Shown: positions 47,559 to 56,064 of the stretch, piece by piece
How positions within the stretch are numbered: position 1 is the first letter of the stretch
Layout of the letters: the number at the start of each line of letters is the position of its first letter
Assembly (NCBI GenBank): GCA_041402125.1
Contig: JAWKSY010000017.1
Span: forward strand, 1 to 64,000
Reading direction: 5' to 3'
Length of the DNA: 64,000 bases
Source of the DNA: JAWKSY01 sp041402125
GTDB lineage: Bacteria > Planctomycetota > GCA-002687715 > DRQF01
Position numbers and translations under genes: made by a program
The notes under the pieces: generated by a model
The model's database searches: none
The model's input: only the letters and a program-made list of their open reading frames with translations
Told to the model about the DNA's origin: nothing

Positions 47559-48845
47559 TCAGCGTCGATCGAGAGGAACGACGTCGCGGACGGCCGCTCC
47601 GGTGTAGATCTGCCGCGGGCGGCTGATGCGCGAACCGCCGGCCTCGTGCATCTCCTTCCAGTGGGCCATCCAGCCCGGGAGGCGTCCCAGGGCGAACATC
47701 ACCGTGAACATGTCGGTGGGGATGCCGATGGCGCGGTAGATGATGCCGCTGTAGAAGTCGACGTTCGGGTAGAGGCGTCGCTCGATGAAGTACTCGTCGC
47801 GGAGTGCGACCTCCTCGAGCTTCTTGGCGATGTCGAGGAGCGGATCGTGGACGCCGAGCTTGGCGAGCACGCGGTCGCAGGCGACCTTGATGATCTTCGC
47901 GCGCGGGTCGAAGTTCTTGTAGACGCGGTGCCCGAAGCCCATGAGTCGGACGCCCGAGCTCTTGTCCTTGACCTTCTCGAGGAAGCGGCTGCCGTCGTCC
48001 CCGTCGTCGCGGATCTGCTGCAGCATCTCGATGACGCGCTGGTTCGCGCCGCCGTGCAGCGGCCCCCAGAGGGCGCAGATGCCGGCCGAGATCGAGGCGT
48101 AGAGGTTCGCGTTGCTCGAGCCGACCACGCGCACCGTCGAGGTGCTGCAGTTCTGCTCGTGGTCGGCGTGCAGGATCAGGATGAGGTTGAGCGCGTCGAC
48201 GATGTCCTGATCGATCTCGTAGGTCTCGCTCGGGACCGCGAACATCATGTTCAGGAAGTTCGCGCAGTAGGAGAGGTCGTTGCGCGGGTAGATGATCGGC
48301 TGGCCGATCGACTTCTTGTACGACAGCGCCGCGATCGTCGGGACCTTGGCGAGGAGGCGGAGATAGCTCAGCTCGCGGTGGGCCTTGACGTCGGGGTCCT
48401 GCTCGCCGGGGTAGTAGCTCGCGAGGTTGCAGACCATCGCGGCCAGCACGGCCATCGGGTGGGCGTAGCTGGAGACCCCGTCGAAGAAGTGCTTCATGTC
48501 CTCGTGGATGAGCGAGTGGCGCGTGACGGAGGTCGTGTAGGCATCGAGCTGGTCGCGCGTCGGGAGCTCACCGTTGAGGAGGAGGTAGGCGACCTCCAGG
48601 AAGCTGGCGCCGCCGGCGAGCTGCTCGATCGGGTAGCCGCGGTAGCGAAGGATCCCCTTCTCACCGTCGATGAAGCAGATCGAACTCGAGCACGACCCGG
48701 TGTTCACGTAGCCGGGGTCGAGCGTGATGTAGCCCGTCTCGCCGCGGAGCTTGCCGATGTCGAAGCCCTTCTCGTTCTCGGTGCCCTCGATGACGGGGAG
48801 CGCGTAGCGCTTGCCCTCGATCTCGATCTCGACCTCGCGTGCCAT
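47559..48845 (-). CDS. gltA: Citrate synthase
   Basis: 428-aa enzyme that condenses acetyl-CoA and oxaloacetate, entering the TCA cycle. Key blocks: LILHADHEQNCSTSTVR and ALWGPLHGGANQRVIEM (first catalytic His region), MGFGHRVYKNFDPRAKI (signature His) and the active-site Asp in NVDFYSGIIYRAIG, ending GWMAHWKEMHEAGGSRISRP. It is of the longer, E. coli-like (type II, possibly NADH-regulated) form with an N-terminal beta segment. The start ATG follows AAGAGGA; the longer open frame was not used. Confidence 0.95.
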   Translation of the reverse strand: MAREVEIEIEGKRYALPVIEGTENEKGFDIGKLRGETGYITLDPGYVNTGSCSSSICFIDGEKGILRYRGYPIEQLAGGASFLEVAYLLLNGELPTRDQLDAYTTSVTRHSLIHEDMKHFFDGVSSYAHPMAVLAAMVCNLASYYPGEQDPDVKAHRELSYLRLLAKVPTIAALSYKKSIGQPIIYPRNDLSYCANFLNMMFAVPSETYEIDQDIVDALNLILILHADHEQNCSTSTVRVVGSSNANLYASISAGICALWGPLHGGANQRVIEMLQQIRDDGDDGSRFLEKVKDKSSGVRLMGFGHRVYKNFDPRAKIIKVACDRVLAKLGVHDPLLDIAKKLEEVALRDEYFIERRLYPNVDFYSGIIYRAIGIPTDMFTVMFALGRLPGWMAHWKEMHEAGGSRISRPRQIYTGAAVRDVVPLDRR

Positions 48846-48920
48846 CTCGTCCTCTTCCCTCAGCACCGTGATTGCCGTCAGCTCCGGCGGGGTGGATCTT
48901 GCCACCCGCCCCGCCGGCTG

Positions 48921-49337
48921 TCACCCCTCGCGATCCTCGCCGCCCTCCCGGCCCGCCAGAGGAGCGAGGGGAGGGTGGTAGAGGACCTGGACCAGGACGC
49001 CCTCGGGGTCCCGGCAGTAGAAACTCCGGGCGCCGTCGCGGTGGGTCTTGGTCGCCTGGACGACCTCCACGCCCCGCTCCCGGGCCCGCATCTCCCATTC
49101 CTCGACCATCTCCGGATCCGCGAGGACGAATCCGATGTGGTCGAGCGCACCCGAGCCGCGCGGTTCGCCGCGGTGCAGCGCGAGGTTGTCGCGGCCGCAG
49201 GTGAGGTAGAGGCTGTCGGCGTCGGGCGCCCATTCGACCTCCATCCCGAGGAAGTCGACATAGAAGCCGCGGGCCGCCTCGAGGTCCCGGACGCGGAGCG
49301 CGACGTGCCTCAGGCCCAGCCAGCGCGGATCTCGCAT
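48921..49337 (-). CDS. VOC-family (glyoxalase/dioxygenase-like) protein
   Basis: 138 aa. Two beta-alpha-beta-beta-beta modules: LRHVALRVRDLEAARGFYVD with metal His at residue 11, GALDHIGFVLADPE with the second His, and SFYCRDPEGVLVQVLYHPP with the metal Glu. Metal ligands are intact. Substrate unknown; fold members include glyoxalase I, extradiol dioxygenases and resistance proteins. The start was set at the ATG (MRDPRW) where the domain begins. Confidence 0.82.
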   Translation of the reverse strand: MRDPRWLGLRHVALRVRDLEAARGFYVDFLGMEVEWAPDADSLYLTCGRDNLALHRGEPRGSGALDHIGFVLADPEMVEEWEMRARERGVEVVQATKTHRDGARSFYCRDPEGVLVQVLYHPPLAPLAGREGGEDREG

Positions 49338-49423
49338 CGAAGTCCTCCTCCCGGGAGTCGCGGGAGACCATCCCCGGCGCACCCGACCGGCCCCGAGCGC
49401 ATCCTATGCCGCTCTCGCCCCAC

Positions 49424-49460
49424 AATAAAGCGACCCGCGCCGGGTCGCGGCGCGGGTCGC
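49424..49460 (-). terminator. Rho-independent terminator after the di-heme peroxidase
   Basis: 12-bp stem GCGACCCGCGCC (49430-49441) and GGCGCGGGTCGC (49449-49460) followed on the minus strand by TTTATT (49429-49424), about 22 bp after the stop of the di-heme gene. Confidence 0.78.
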
Positions 49461-49482
49461 TCGGAGGGCGGGGATTCCCGCG

Positions 49483-51306
49483 TCAGGGCAGGATCTTGAT
49501 CTTGATGCCCCGCGAGGCGGCGAAGCCCACCGGCACCATGGCGTCGGCGACGAACCACTGGGCCCAGACCTCGAAGCCGGCGAGGGCCGGGTTCGTGGCG
49601 ATGCCGACGTTCAGCGAGGCGTAGCCGTTACCGGCGCCGGCGCCCTGGGTCAGCACGCCCGCCTGGGCGTAGGGGCCGTTGACGTTCACCCAGACCGGGA
49701 GCGACTGGAAGAAGCCCGGGTAGAAGGGGAACGGCGTGCCCGGCATGCCGGCGAACACGTTCGGGTTCATCTCGCCCGCCAGGAGGTAGGCGACGGTGTT
49801 GGGCTTCGTCCCCGCCACGCCGAGCGTGAAGTAGGGGTGCCCGACCGCGGCCGGCTCCCGCGCGATCATCTGCGGGGCGTTGCCGTCGGAATCGACCGTC
49901 TCGAGCGGGTAGATCGCCTCCCAGGTGAACTGGTCGACGCCGGCCGGGGCCGGAGGACGCGGGATGAAGTAGATGCTCGCCGTCGCCGGGTTCTGCAGGG
50001 CGTCGATCTCGGAGCGCAGGGCCGGACGCGCGAAGGGGCCGGTCTCCGCGAGGACGCGGGGATCGGTCAGCGCGTTGCGGAGGAACTCCGCCATGTCGGC
50101 GGCCTGCTGCGCGGTGAGGTTGAGGCCGCTGGTGGGCATCAGCATCGGGTCGGTGTTCAGGGTGAAGGACGGACCCGTGTTGTAGAAGTTGATGACGCTC
50201 TCGATGCTCGAGGCGTTGCTGGTGCCGTGGTGGAACAGGCCGCCGGCCTCGCGGAGGCCGACGTTGCGCAGCGTCGGAACCTTGAACTTGCCGCGGTCCG
50301 CCGGGTTGCCGGTCGTGTCGAAGCGACCGCCGTCCACGAGCGGATCGAAGACGCCGACCGCGTGGAAGATGCCCTGGGCCGTGCCGCCGTTGAAGAGCGG
50401 GCCCGAGTGGCACTGCGCGCAGGTCGTGCCGAAGAAGACCATCATGCCGGCCTGCTGCTGCGGCGTGAGGGGCGACGGCGTCATCGCCGCCACCGAGGCG
50501 ACGTGGGCGTCCCAGGGGGTCTGGTTCGCGACGAGGGTGCGCTCGTAGGTCGCGATGGCGAAGGCGACGCGCTTCGCGCTGATGACGTCCTCGCCCGGAG
50601 CCGGCGCACCGAAGGCCCAGTTGAACAGATCGGTGTAGGTCGGGTAGAGGCCGAGCGCCGCGGTCACGTCGGCCGGGAAGGTCGAGGAATCCGACATCCC
50701 GAGGGGCGCGACGCGGTTGATCTTGAAGAGGATGTGCTCCCAGGTCCGCCCGGAGTGGGCCATCTCGACGTTGGAGACGAGCGGTCCGACGGCCTGGCTC
50801 TCGAGGGCGCCGCCGCTGGCGATCTCGACGAGGCCGGTCTGCGGATCGGTGAACTGCGAGGTGGCGCGTCCGTCCCAGAAGATGTCCGACTGCGCCCAGG
50901 CGTCGATCATGGTCGGCGTCTTGCGACCGGTCACCTGCGGGTTCGGGAAGTGGACGCCGTCATCGACGTACTGTCCGCCGAGCATGGCGGCGATGACTCC
51001 CTTCGAGCCGATCGTCTCGTCGCCGGTGCCGAGCATGCCGTCCGCGCCGGGAGCGACGGAGTCGATGTCGACCGAGCGCGGGTCGGAGCCGCCCGCGGAC
51101 GGGATGTGGCAGGTGCCGCACGCCATCGTGTTGGTCGAGCTGAGCTGCTCGTCCCAGAAGAGGATCTTGCCGAGGGTCGCCTTCTCGGCGGTCATCGGGT
51201 TCTCGACCGGCGCAGCGACCGGCGGATAGGGGACGAACTGCGCCCGCGCCGTGGCCGAGAGGGCCACGACCAGCAGGGCCGCGAAGGCGGAAATCTGGAG
51301 TTTCAT
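49483..51306 (-). CDS. Secreted di-heme cytochrome c peroxidase-like (MauG-type) protein
   Basis: 607 aa. Signal peptide (ends ARAQ), then two heme c motifs: CGTCH at about residue 63 and CAQCH about 230 residues later. The segments MIDAWAQSDIFWDGRA and KFKVPTLRNVGLREAGGLFH with GTSNASSIESVINFYN are typical of bacterial di-heme peroxidases. After the peroxidase domain (about residue 470) an added 130-residue C-terminal domain contains ATNPALAGFEVWAQWFVAD and GFAASRGIKIKIL, resembling the end of the FG-GAP protein. It probably reduces peroxide or oxidises a substrate in the periplasm. The ATG at 51306 gives a proper signal peptide; a much longer open frame upstream is spurious. Confidence 0.87.
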   Translation of the reverse strand: MKLQISAFAALLVVALSATARAQFVPYPPVAAPVENPMTAEKATLGKILFWDEQLSSTNTMACGTCHIPSAGGSDPRSVDIDSVAPGADGMLGTGDETIGSKGVIAAMLGGQYVDDGVHFPNPQVTGRKTPTMIDAWAQSDIFWDGRATSQFTDPQTGLVEIASGGALESQAVGPLVSNVEMAHSGRTWEHILFKINRVAPLGMSDSSTFPADVTAALGLYPTYTDLFNWAFGAPAPGEDVISAKRVAFAIATYERTLVANQTPWDAHVASVAAMTPSPLTPQQQAGMMVFFGTTCAQCHSGPLFNGGTAQGIFHAVGVFDPLVDGGRFDTTGNPADRGKFKVPTLRNVGLREAGGLFHHGTSNASSIESVINFYNTGPSFTLNTDPMLMPTSGLNLTAQQAADMAEFLRNALTDPRVLAETGPFARPALRSEIDALQNPATASIYFIPRPPAPAGVDQFTWEAIYPLETVDSDGNAPQMIAREPAAVGHPYFTLGVAGTKPNTVAYLLAGEMNPNVFAGMPGTPFPFYPGFFQSLPVWVNVNGPYAQAGVLTQGAGAGNGYASLNVGIATNPALAGFEVWAQWFVADAMVPVGFAASRGIKIKILP

Positions 51307-51483
51307 CGATACCCTTCCTTGAAGGCAGCGGGTCAACGGGACCGTCCGCGGACCGCCACGGGACGTTCGGCTCGCGAACCGCGTCGTGTGGAACCCGGGG
51401 TCCACCGATCGAGCGATGGTCGCGAATGTTCGGCACGGCAACGGCGCAGGCTCCGCGGGGCGGATCCATGCGAACCGACGCCA

Positions 51484-51512
51484 AGTATAGGAGTGGGACC
51501 GGCGGCCCCGAA
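51484..51512 (-). promoter_or_regulatory. Putative promoter of the di-heme peroxidase
   Basis: Minus-strand TTCGGG (51507-51512), a 17-bp spacer and TATACT (51484-51489), the same architecture as the promoter at 6351-6379. The leader would be about 175 nt. Confidence 0.5.
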
Positions 51513-51705
51513 GCATCGAAGCGAAAAACGGGCTCCGGCGACGATCCGCCGCGGTCGGATCGTCCGAGGTGGCGGTGGAGACCGGACTTTCGGTCTTCGG
51601 GCATCCTGCGGCGATCCGTCGCGGCGTCGCAAGTTGATGCGGTGCCGTCTTCCGTTCGCGCCCGAGGCGACAGGGTCCTCGGGAACCCCTGAAAGAACCT
51701 GAATC

Positions 51706-51734
51706 TTCGTGGGCGGGGAAGCGCCGGTTAGCAT
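51706..51734 (+). promoter_or_regulatory. Putative promoter of the FG-GAP protein
   Basis: TTCGTG (51706-51711), a 17-bp spacer and TAGCAT (51729-51734), about 100 bp before the chosen ATG. Confidence 0.45.
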
Positions 51735-51834
51735 TCGCGCTCCCGGCCGGCTCGCCCTCCGTCGCTCGAACGACGAAGGTCCGGCCCCCCGGGGACGGCG
51801 TGCCCCCATGCTTTCGACCCGGAGATCCGCTTCC

Positions 51835-53505
51835 ATGCTCGCGATTCGCGTGATCTGCGTCCTGCTGCTCGGAGCGGTCGCGGCCTCGGCGCAGTTCCCG
51901 GTGCTGCGGGACGTCTGGGGGCCGACCTCGGGAGGCGCCTTCGGGAACTCGGTCGCCGGTCTGGGCGACGTGGACGGCGATGGTCGACCCGACTTCGCGG
52001 TGGGTGCGCCCTACGTCCTCGGGACGGGGGTTGTCGGCGTCTATTCCGGAGTCGACGGGACCCTGATCCGCTTCCACTCCGGCGCCGCGCCGGGTGACGA
52101 CTACGGATGGTGCGTGGCCGCGGCCGGCGACATCGACGGCGACGGCGTCGGCGATCTCGCCGTGGGCAGCCCGAACGCCCTCGGCGCGAACGGCGCCGCC
52201 GGTCGCGTCGAGGTCCGATCCGGAGCCACCGGCGCGCTCGTCTACGCCCTCGAAGGCGAGGCGGCGGGCGATCGCTTCGGCTGGTCGGTCGACGGGGCCG
52301 GGGACGTCGACGGCGACGGATCCGACGACCTCATCGTCGGCGCCAACTACCATGCCGGGAGCGCGGGGATCCAGCAGGGTCGCGCCTACGTCTTCACCGG
52401 CTCATCGGGGACCCTCTACCGGATGTACGACGGGGAGGCCGTGAGCGATCTCTACGGCAGCGCAGTCTCGAGCGCGGGCGATCTCGACGGCGACGGTCGC
52501 GACGAGGTCGTGATCGGCGCGCGCTGGCACGACGAACCGGGCTTCAGCAACGTCGGTCGCGCCTACGTCGTCGATCCCTTCGACGACATCACGACGCTCA
52601 CCCTCCAGGGGGAGATCGGCGGCGACCAGTTCGGCCTCGCGCTGGACGGCGGCCGCGACTTCGACGGCGACGGCGTCTCGGACCTCCTCATCGGGGCCAT
52701 GCAGAACGACTACTACGGGAACGGCGTGCCGCAGGCGAACATCGGCCGGGCCTACGCCTACTCCGGTGCGACCGGAGCCCTCGTCCACGTCTTCATCGGC
52801 GAGCTCGCCCAGGACCACCTCGGGGCGGCGGTGGCGCTCACCGACGACCTCAACGGCGACGGGTGCGCGGACATCGCGCTCGGCGGCCTGACCTACCCGC
52901 TCGGACCGGGCACCGGCCTCGTCCGCGTCCACTCCGGGGCGGACGGTTCGCTGCTCTTCCGGCGCGATGGCACCCAGCCGCTCGGTTTCCTCGGCTATTC
53001 CGTCTCGGCCCTCGGCGACGCCGACGGCGACGGCGTGCCGGAGATCCTGATCGGGAACCTGTTCGAGCAGGGGCCGGGCACCGCGGCGATGGCGGGCCGG
53101 GTGCAACTCCTGCGCGCGGCGGGGGCCCGGGAGTACGTCTCGATCTCGGGGAACCCGCCCGCTCTCGGCCTGAGCTGGGACAGCGCGGCGCATCCCCAGT
53201 CCGTGACCTCGGGTGACCTGCGGATCACCGGCGCGGCGCCCTTCGCGCCCGGCGTGGTCGCGGTGAGCCTCTACTACAACGACTTCCCGGTCGGCGGCCC
53301 CGGCGGATTCGACGTCCTGATCGACATCGCGCCGGAACACATCGCCCTCGTGGACACCGTCACTTACGACGCCCAGGGGGAGCTGAGCGTGCCCGTCAAC
53401 CTGACCCAGGCCGCGCTGGACGGCCTCTCCCTCTTCGTCCAGGCCTTCGAGACGAGCGGCTTCGCCATCGCCAGCAACGGGCTCGAGTTCCGCTTCACGC
53501 ACTGA
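51835..53505 (+). CDS. Secreted FG-GAP (integrin-like) repeat protein
   Basis: 556 aa. Signal peptide (LLLGAVAASA) and seven calcium-binding-type FG-GAP repeats visible as DVDGDGRPDFAVG, DIDGDGVGDLAVG, DVDGDGSDDLIVG, DLDGDGRDEVVIG, DFDGDGVSDLLIG, DLNGDGCADIALG and DADGDGVPEILIG, consistent with a seven-bladed propeller. A C-terminal domain of about 130 residues ends NLTQAALDGLSLFVQAFETS then GFAIASNGLEFRF. Extracellular, probably adhesion or binding; no enzyme motif. An upstream ATG at 51808 in the same frame is possible; 51835 was preferred because GGAG precedes it. It is divergent from the di-heme peroxidase. Confidence 0.85.
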   Translation: MLAIRVICVLLLGAVAASAQFPVLRDVWGPTSGGAFGNSVAGLGDVDGDGRPDFAVGAPYVLGTGVVGVYSGVDGTLIRFHSGAAPGDDYGWCVAAAGDIDGDGVGDLAVGSPNALGANGAAGRVEVRSGATGALVYALEGEAAGDRFGWSVDGAGDVDGDGSDDLIVGANYHAGSAGIQQGRAYVFTGSSGTLYRMYDGEAVSDLYGSAVSSAGDLDGDGRDEVVIGARWHDEPGFSNVGRAYVVDPFDDITTLTLQGEIGGDQFGLALDGGRDFDGDGVSDLLIGAMQNDYYGNGVPQANIGRAYAYSGATGALVHVFIGELAQDHLGAAVALTDDLNGDGCADIALGGLTYPLGPGTGLVRVHSGADGSLLFRRDGTQPLGFLGYSVSALGDADGDGVPEILIGNLFEQGPGTAAMAGRVQLLRAAGAREYVSISGNPPALGLSWDSAAHPQSVTSGDLRITGAAPFAPGVVAVSLYYNDFPVGGPGGFDVLIDIAPEHIALVDTVTYDAQGELSVPVNLTQAALDGLSLFVQAFETSGFAIASNGLEFRFTH

Positions 53506-53670
53506 ACCGGCGCCGGCCCCGAATCTCTCCCGCCGCATCCCGCCCGGGGCCCCGAGGGGGCGCCGGACGCATCTTCTTTGTGACAAGTCTCCCCCCGCTT
53601 CCGGCCGATCTAGGACGAAGCGAAGGATTCGAATCCCGCGACCGGTGCCGGTGCGGGGAGGGGAGATTGC

Positions 53671-54552
53671 ATGATCGACGCGGGAACGACGCAGGGGCCG
53701 ACGGCCGACCTGGCCCCGGACCTCGTGCGCGCGGCGGAAGCCGCCCTCGACGGCGACCGTCTCGAGGTGCCGATGCTGCCGGAGACGGCCCTCGAGGTCA
53801 TGCGACTCTGTCGCGATCCCGACGCGGATCCGCCCCGCATCGCGGAGCTCGTCCAGCGCGACCCCCAGCTCGCGGCGCGGGTGACCGCCCTGGCGAACAG
53901 CGCGGTCTACGCCTCGGTCGCGCCGGTGCTCGCCGTGCAGCCGGCGCTGGGCCGCCTGGGCCTCCGGGCGGTCAGCGAGCTCGCGATCGCCGTCGCCTGC
54001 GAGGCGCGGCTGTTCAAGGTCGAGGGCTTCGAAGGGCGCCTCCGTCGCATCCTCCGGCACTCGGCGCTCGCCGCCGGGACCGCGCGCGAGATCGCGCGGA
54101 CGATCCGCGAGAACGTCGAGGAGGCCTTCTTCGTCGGTCTGCTCCACGACATCGGCAAGCCGCTCGTCCTGCAGGCCGCGCTCGACGCGCGCGGAGGCCG
54201 GGCCGCCGATCTCGACGCCGCGGAGGTGGACGCGCTCCTCGCCGCGTATCACGAGCGTGCCGGCGAGCGCCTCGTCGGCCACTGGCAGCTCGGCCCCCGG
54301 CTCGCCGAGGTCGTCGGACGGCACCACGACGCGGAGGTCGCGGTCGACGCGCCGCCGTTGCTGCACATCCTCCGGATGGCGGACGACGTCGCCCGCGAGC
54401 TCGCCCGGACGCCCGATCTCGACGCCTTCGCGGTCATCGACCTGATCCTCGGGCACCCCTCGGTGGAAGCCCTGAACATCTACGCCGAGGACGCGGAGCG
54501 CATCAGCGCCTCGCTGCCCCAGATCCTCGCCTTCGCGGAGACCGTCGCTTGA
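53671..54552 (+). CDS. HDOD-domain signalling protein
   Basis: 293 aa with an HDOD domain over about residues 20-230: PMLPETALEVMRLCRD, RDPQLAARVTALANSAVYAS, LGLRAVSELAIAVACEARLF, FFVGLLHDIGKPLVLQ and VVGRHHDAE. Such domains lack robust phosphodiesterase activity and act in regulation, often of motility or stress. The HD-type LLHDIGK is retained, so weak hydrolase activity is possible. GGGAGGGGAGA lies ahead of the ATG. Its stop overlaps the TTG start of sthA. Confidence 0.85.
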   Translation: MIDAGTTQGPTADLAPDLVRAAEAALDGDRLEVPMLPETALEVMRLCRDPDADPPRIAELVQRDPQLAARVTALANSAVYASVAPVLAVQPALGRLGLRAVSELAIAVACEARLFKVEGFEGRLRRILRHSALAAGTAREIARTIRENVEEAFFVGLLHDIGKPLVLQAALDARGGRAADLDAAEVDALLAAYHERAGERLVGHWQLGPRLAEVVGRHHDAEVAVDAPPLLHILRMADDVARELARTPDLDAFAVIDLILGHPSVEALNIYAEDAERISASLPQILAFAETVA

Positions 54553-55956
54553 GCGCCGAACACCACGACGTCCTCGTCATCGGAGGCGGGCCGGCCGGAC
54601 AGGCCGCCGCCATCCAGGCCGCGCACGCCGGGAAGAGCGTGCTGATGATCGATCGCGCGCCCCGCCCGGGCGGGGAGTGCGTCCGCCGAGGAACGATCCC
54701 CTCGAAGACGCTCCAGCGGGTCGCGGTCGATCTGCGGCGCCTGCGCGGAGCGGCGCCGAGTTCCATCGATTCGAACGTCGCGCCCGACGCCTCGATCGAG
54801 CGCGCCATGTCGCGCGTCGGCGCGATCGTCGACGGCCATCAGGCCACGATCGCTCACCGCCTCCGGGCCGAGGGCGTCGAGTTCCTCCGGGGCCTCGCCC
54901 GGTTCGAGGGGCCGGGCCGCCTCCACGTCGCCTTCCCGGGACACGGTCGATCGAGGTCAGCGGCGATCACGTGATCATCGCGGTGGTCGCGTCCGCGCCT
55001 GCCCGAGGGGATCCCCATCGACCACGAGCACATCTTCGACAGCGACTCCGTCCTGACGATGCGCTACCTCCCCGAGAGCCTCGTCGTCCTCGGCGGCGGC
55101 GTGATCGGCGCCGAGTACGCCTCGATCTTCGCCTCGCTCGGCGTGCAGGTCCCACCTCGTGGACCGCGGCCCCCGTCCGATCGGCTTCCTGGATCGCGAG
55201 CTGTCCGAGATCTTCCTCGACGCCTTCCGCGAGATGGGCGGCACCTGGCACGGTGACGCGGCCGTGGCGCGGATCGCCTTCGACGGCTTCGGGGCGGTCG
55301 AGACCCGACTCGAGGACGGTCGCGTCCTGAGGACGACCAAGGCGCTCGTCTCCCTCGGCCGACAGGCGGATTGCGAGGGACTCGCCCTCGAGCGGGCCGG
55401 CATCTCGCTCGGCGCGCGCGGGCTCATCGCAGTCGACGAGAACTTCCGGGCCGCCGAGGCCTCGATCTACGCGGTCGGCGACGTCGTCGGTCCGCCCGGC
55501 CTGGCCGCCTCGGCGATGGAGCAGGGCCGCCGCGCCGTCCGCCACGCGCTGGGGCTCGAGGCCGGACCGCGCTCGGGTCTGGTTCCCACCGGCATCTACA
55601 CGATCCCCGAGATCGCGATGGTCGGGATCGGGGAGTCGCAGGCCCGCGAGGCCGGCCGGCCGATCACGGTGGGGCGGGCGCACTTCTCCGAACTGGCGCG
55701 CGGTCAGATCGCCGGCAACACCCACGGACTCCTCAAGCTGATCGCCGACGGCGAGGGACGGAAGGTCCTGGGCGTCGAGGTCGTGGGCGACGGCGCGACC
55801 GACCTCGTCCATCTCGGGCAGGCCGCGATCATCGCGGGATGGGACGTGGACGAGTTCGTCGACAACGTCTTCAACTTCCCGACGCTGGGCGAGGCGTACC
55901 GACTCGCCGCGCTGCAGGTCGTCGATCGCCGCCGCGAGGTGCCGGTCGAGGCCTGA
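54549..55956 (+). CDS. sthA: Soluble pyridine nucleotide transhydrogenase, frameshifted
   Basis: FAD flavoprotein that transfers hydride between NADPH and NAD+. From TTG at 54549 (overlapping the HDOD stop): VLVIGGGPAGQAAAIQAAHA (FAD motif), then GGECVRRGTIPSKTL, where a single Cys replaces the CxxxxC of lipoamide dehydrogenase, the mark of SthA. Frames change near 54950, 55010 and 55150 around ESLVVLGGGVIGAEYASIFA (NAD motif). The last part is intact: YAVGDVVGPPGLAASAMEQG and NVFNFPTLGEAYRLAAL. All conserved blocks are present, so these look like sequencing indels. Confidence 0.87.
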
Positions 55957-56064
55957 CGCGAACGCGAGCGCTCCCGGAACCGGTTGTCACCGCGCCGGTG
56001 ACAATGGCGGGACCGGCCCCGCGGATCCCCACTTCCGGGGTGATCCGGGCCGGAAGGAGTCGGG

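Larger units (their letters stand above)
51307..51834. other. Divergent intergenic region between di-heme peroxidase and FG-GAP protein
   Basis: 528 bp with two promoter candidates, 51484-51512 (minus) and 51706-51734 (plus). No supported ORF, tRNA or repeat was seen. Confidence 0.5.

Noticed and set aside
51307..52353. N-terminal extension of the di-heme peroxidase (open frame of 956 codons in total)
   Set aside because: The extension is antisense to the start of the FG-GAP gene and lacks any domain; the signal peptide and the expected start at 51306 mark the true N-terminus.
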